A stretch of DNA of 32,799 nt from an uncultured Coriobacteriaceae bacterium (lineage in GTDB: Bacteria > Actinomycetota > Coriobacteriia > Coriobacteriales > Atopobiaceae), in NCBI GenBank assembly GCA_900544655.1, contig UQWE01000004.1:1-32799 (forward strand), written 5' to 3'. Below the pieces are notes generated by a model. That model ran no database searches and was not told the origin of the DNA. It saw only the letters and a list, made by a program, of their open reading frames with translations. Each line of letters begins with the position of its first letter. Positions within the stretch are counted from its first letter, which is position 1. Of the stretch, positions 30,645 to 32,799 are shown piece after piece. A program made the translations under genes and the position numbers.

Positions 30645-30672
30645 AGGGCCATCGACCTGCGTCGATGGCCCT
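30645..30672. terminator. Bidirectional terminator between tadA and the helicase
   Basis: AGGGCCATCGAC (30645-30656) pairs perfectly with GTCGATGGCCCT (30661-30672) around CTGC. It lies between convergent genes, with an A-rich base pair start (AGAAA) that gives TTTCT on the minus strand. Confidence 0.78.
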
Positions 30673-30709
30673 GCTGTTGCGTGTCGTTCGTTTCGCGTCC
30701 CCGCGTCGC

Positions 30710-31969
<1,260 letters not shown>

Positions 31970-31985
31970 AGCTGCAAGTATGCAG

Positions 31986-32022
31986 CAACGCCCCCGTCTC
32001 TGCACGCGAGACGGGGGCGTTG
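31986..32022 (-). terminator. Strong hairpin between metQ-like gene and helicase
   Basis: CAACGCCCCCGTCTC (31986-32000) pairs perfectly over 15 bases with GAGACGGGGGCGTTG around a short loop. It follows the lipoprotein stop on the minus strand by about 25 bases and sits 16 bases upstream of the helicase ATG. The T-run is minimal. Confidence 0.75.
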
Positions 32023-32048
32023 GTCCCATCGTATGGGGCTGATGCCTC

Positions 32049-32799
32049 TTAGAACACCGGGATGACGGAGCCCTTGTAGGTGTCCTCGATGAACTTGCGG
32101 GCGGTGTCCGAGGTAAGGGCCTTCAGGAGGGCCTGGGTCTTCTCGGAGTTCTCGTCGCCACTGCGGACGGCGATGATGTTGGCGTAGGTCTGGGCGGCCT
32201 CGGAGTCGGCACCCTCGCTGGCGAGGGTGGCGGAGGTGTCAAGGCCGGCGGAGAGCGCGTAGTTGCCGTTGATCACACCGAAGTCGACGTCCTGGAGGGA
32301 GCGGGGAACGGCGGCGGCCTCAACCTCGACGAGCTCGACGTTGTGCGGGTTCTCGACGATGTCGTTGGCGGTGGCCTCGAGGCCCACGCCGTCGGTGAGC
32401 TTGATTACGCCCTGGTCCTGGAGCAGCAGCAGCGCGCGAGCCTCGTTGGTGGCGTCGGAGGGAACGGCGATCTTGGCGCCGTCGGGGACGTTGATGATGT
32501 CGGGGCTCTTGCCGGCGTAGAGACCCATCGGCTCGAAGTGGATGGCGCCAGCGCTCGCGAGGTCAGTGCCGTTCTCGGTGTTGTAGTTCTCCAGGTAGGG
32601 GAGGTGCTGGAAGTAGTTGGCATCCAGGTCGCCCTCGGAGAGCGCGACGTTGGGCTGGACGTAGTCGCTGTACTCGACGACCTTCAGCTCGTAGCCCTGG
32701 GCCTCGAGCTCGGGCTTGATTGCCTCGAGGATCTCTGCGTGGGGCGAGGGGGAGGCGCCGACGGTGATGACGTTGTCAGAGGCGGCGCTGGAGGAGGCG
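32049..32799 (-). CDS. MetQ/NlpA-family substrate-binding lipoprotein, 5' partial
   Basis: The frame is open to the right window edge, giving about 250 residues of a methionine-type ABC binding protein; the signal peptide and lipobox lie outside. V-I-T-V-G-A-S-P-S-P-H-A-E-I-L near the visible start, N-V-A-L-S-E-G-D-L-D-A-N-Y-F-Q-H and V-I-N-G-N-Y-A are characteristic of the NlpA/MetQ family. It would capture D/L-methionine or a related amino acid for an ABC importer (MetN/MetI) whose genes would be outside the window, upstream or elsewhere. The family is secure; methionine as substrate is usual for the family. Confidence 0.88.
   Translation of the reverse strand, partial: ASSSAASDNVITVGASPSPHAEILEAIKPELEAQGYELKVVEYSDYVQPNVALSEGDLDANYFQHLPYLENYNTENGTDLASAGAIHFEPMGLYAGKSPDIINVPDGAKIAVPSDATNEARALLLLQDQGVIKLTDGVGLEATANDIVENPHNVELVEVEAAAVPRSLQDVDFGVINGNYALSAGLDTSATLASEGADSEAAQTYANIIAVRSGDENSEKTQALLKALTSDTARKFIEDTYKGSVIPVF

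Overview
This window looks like high-GC Gram-positive (actinobacterial) DNA. The suggestion of a gut or oral member of the Coriobacteriia (Olsenella/Collinsella/Atopobium-like) is inference from GC-rich codon use, the NRAMP-related transporter subtype, Tat-type lipoprotein signals and many PTS clusters; no taxonomic marker is present. Most of the window is carbohydrate and small-molecule scavenging, with a few housekeeping genes at the right end.

Left end (1-3350): a 5'-truncated NRAMP-related metal transporter, then a lower-GC patch carrying one AbiEi/DUF559-like protein bracketed by two copies of a hairpin repeat. Next come a 13-bp tandem array and a truncated remnant of a deoC gene. Positions 3347-12638 form a GntR/UTRA-regulated cluster: an EamA permease, a complete mannose-family PTS (IIB, IIC, IID, IIA), two SIS-domain sugar isomerase/deglycase proteins and a PfkB kinase fused to a HAD phosphatase. 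It most resembles fructoselysine/glucoselysine (Amadori compound) utilisation systems, but with a kinase-HAD fusion and a permease added.

Positions 12682-19151 hold two DeoR-type repressors, each divergent from what it probably controls. The first faces a fructose-6-phosphate aldolase-type transaldolase. The second faces an ascorbate-type PTS (IIA-IIC-IIB) that ends in deoxyribose-phosphate aldolase. Large hairpins separate this region from LemA and a tRNA-Ser(UGA).

Positions 20287-29902 carry an almost complete Lsr (autoinducer-2 uptake and processing) system: cupin, lsrK and lsrR on the minus strand, and lsrA, lsrC, lsrD, lsrB and lsrF on the plus strand from a 531-bp divergent control region. 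No lsrG is seen; the cupin may fill its place. LsrB looks like a Tat-exported lipoprotein and keeps the four side-chain AI-2 ligands of the enteric protein but changes two backbone-contact positions.

Right end (30097-32799): tadA, a DEAD-box RNA helicase and a MetQ/NlpA-type lipoprotein cut by the window edge. Three class I aldolases (fsa, deoC, lsrF) plus a deoC relic lie in one 27-kb stretch, so several imported phosphorylated sugars could feed triose phosphates and acetyl units into central metabolism.
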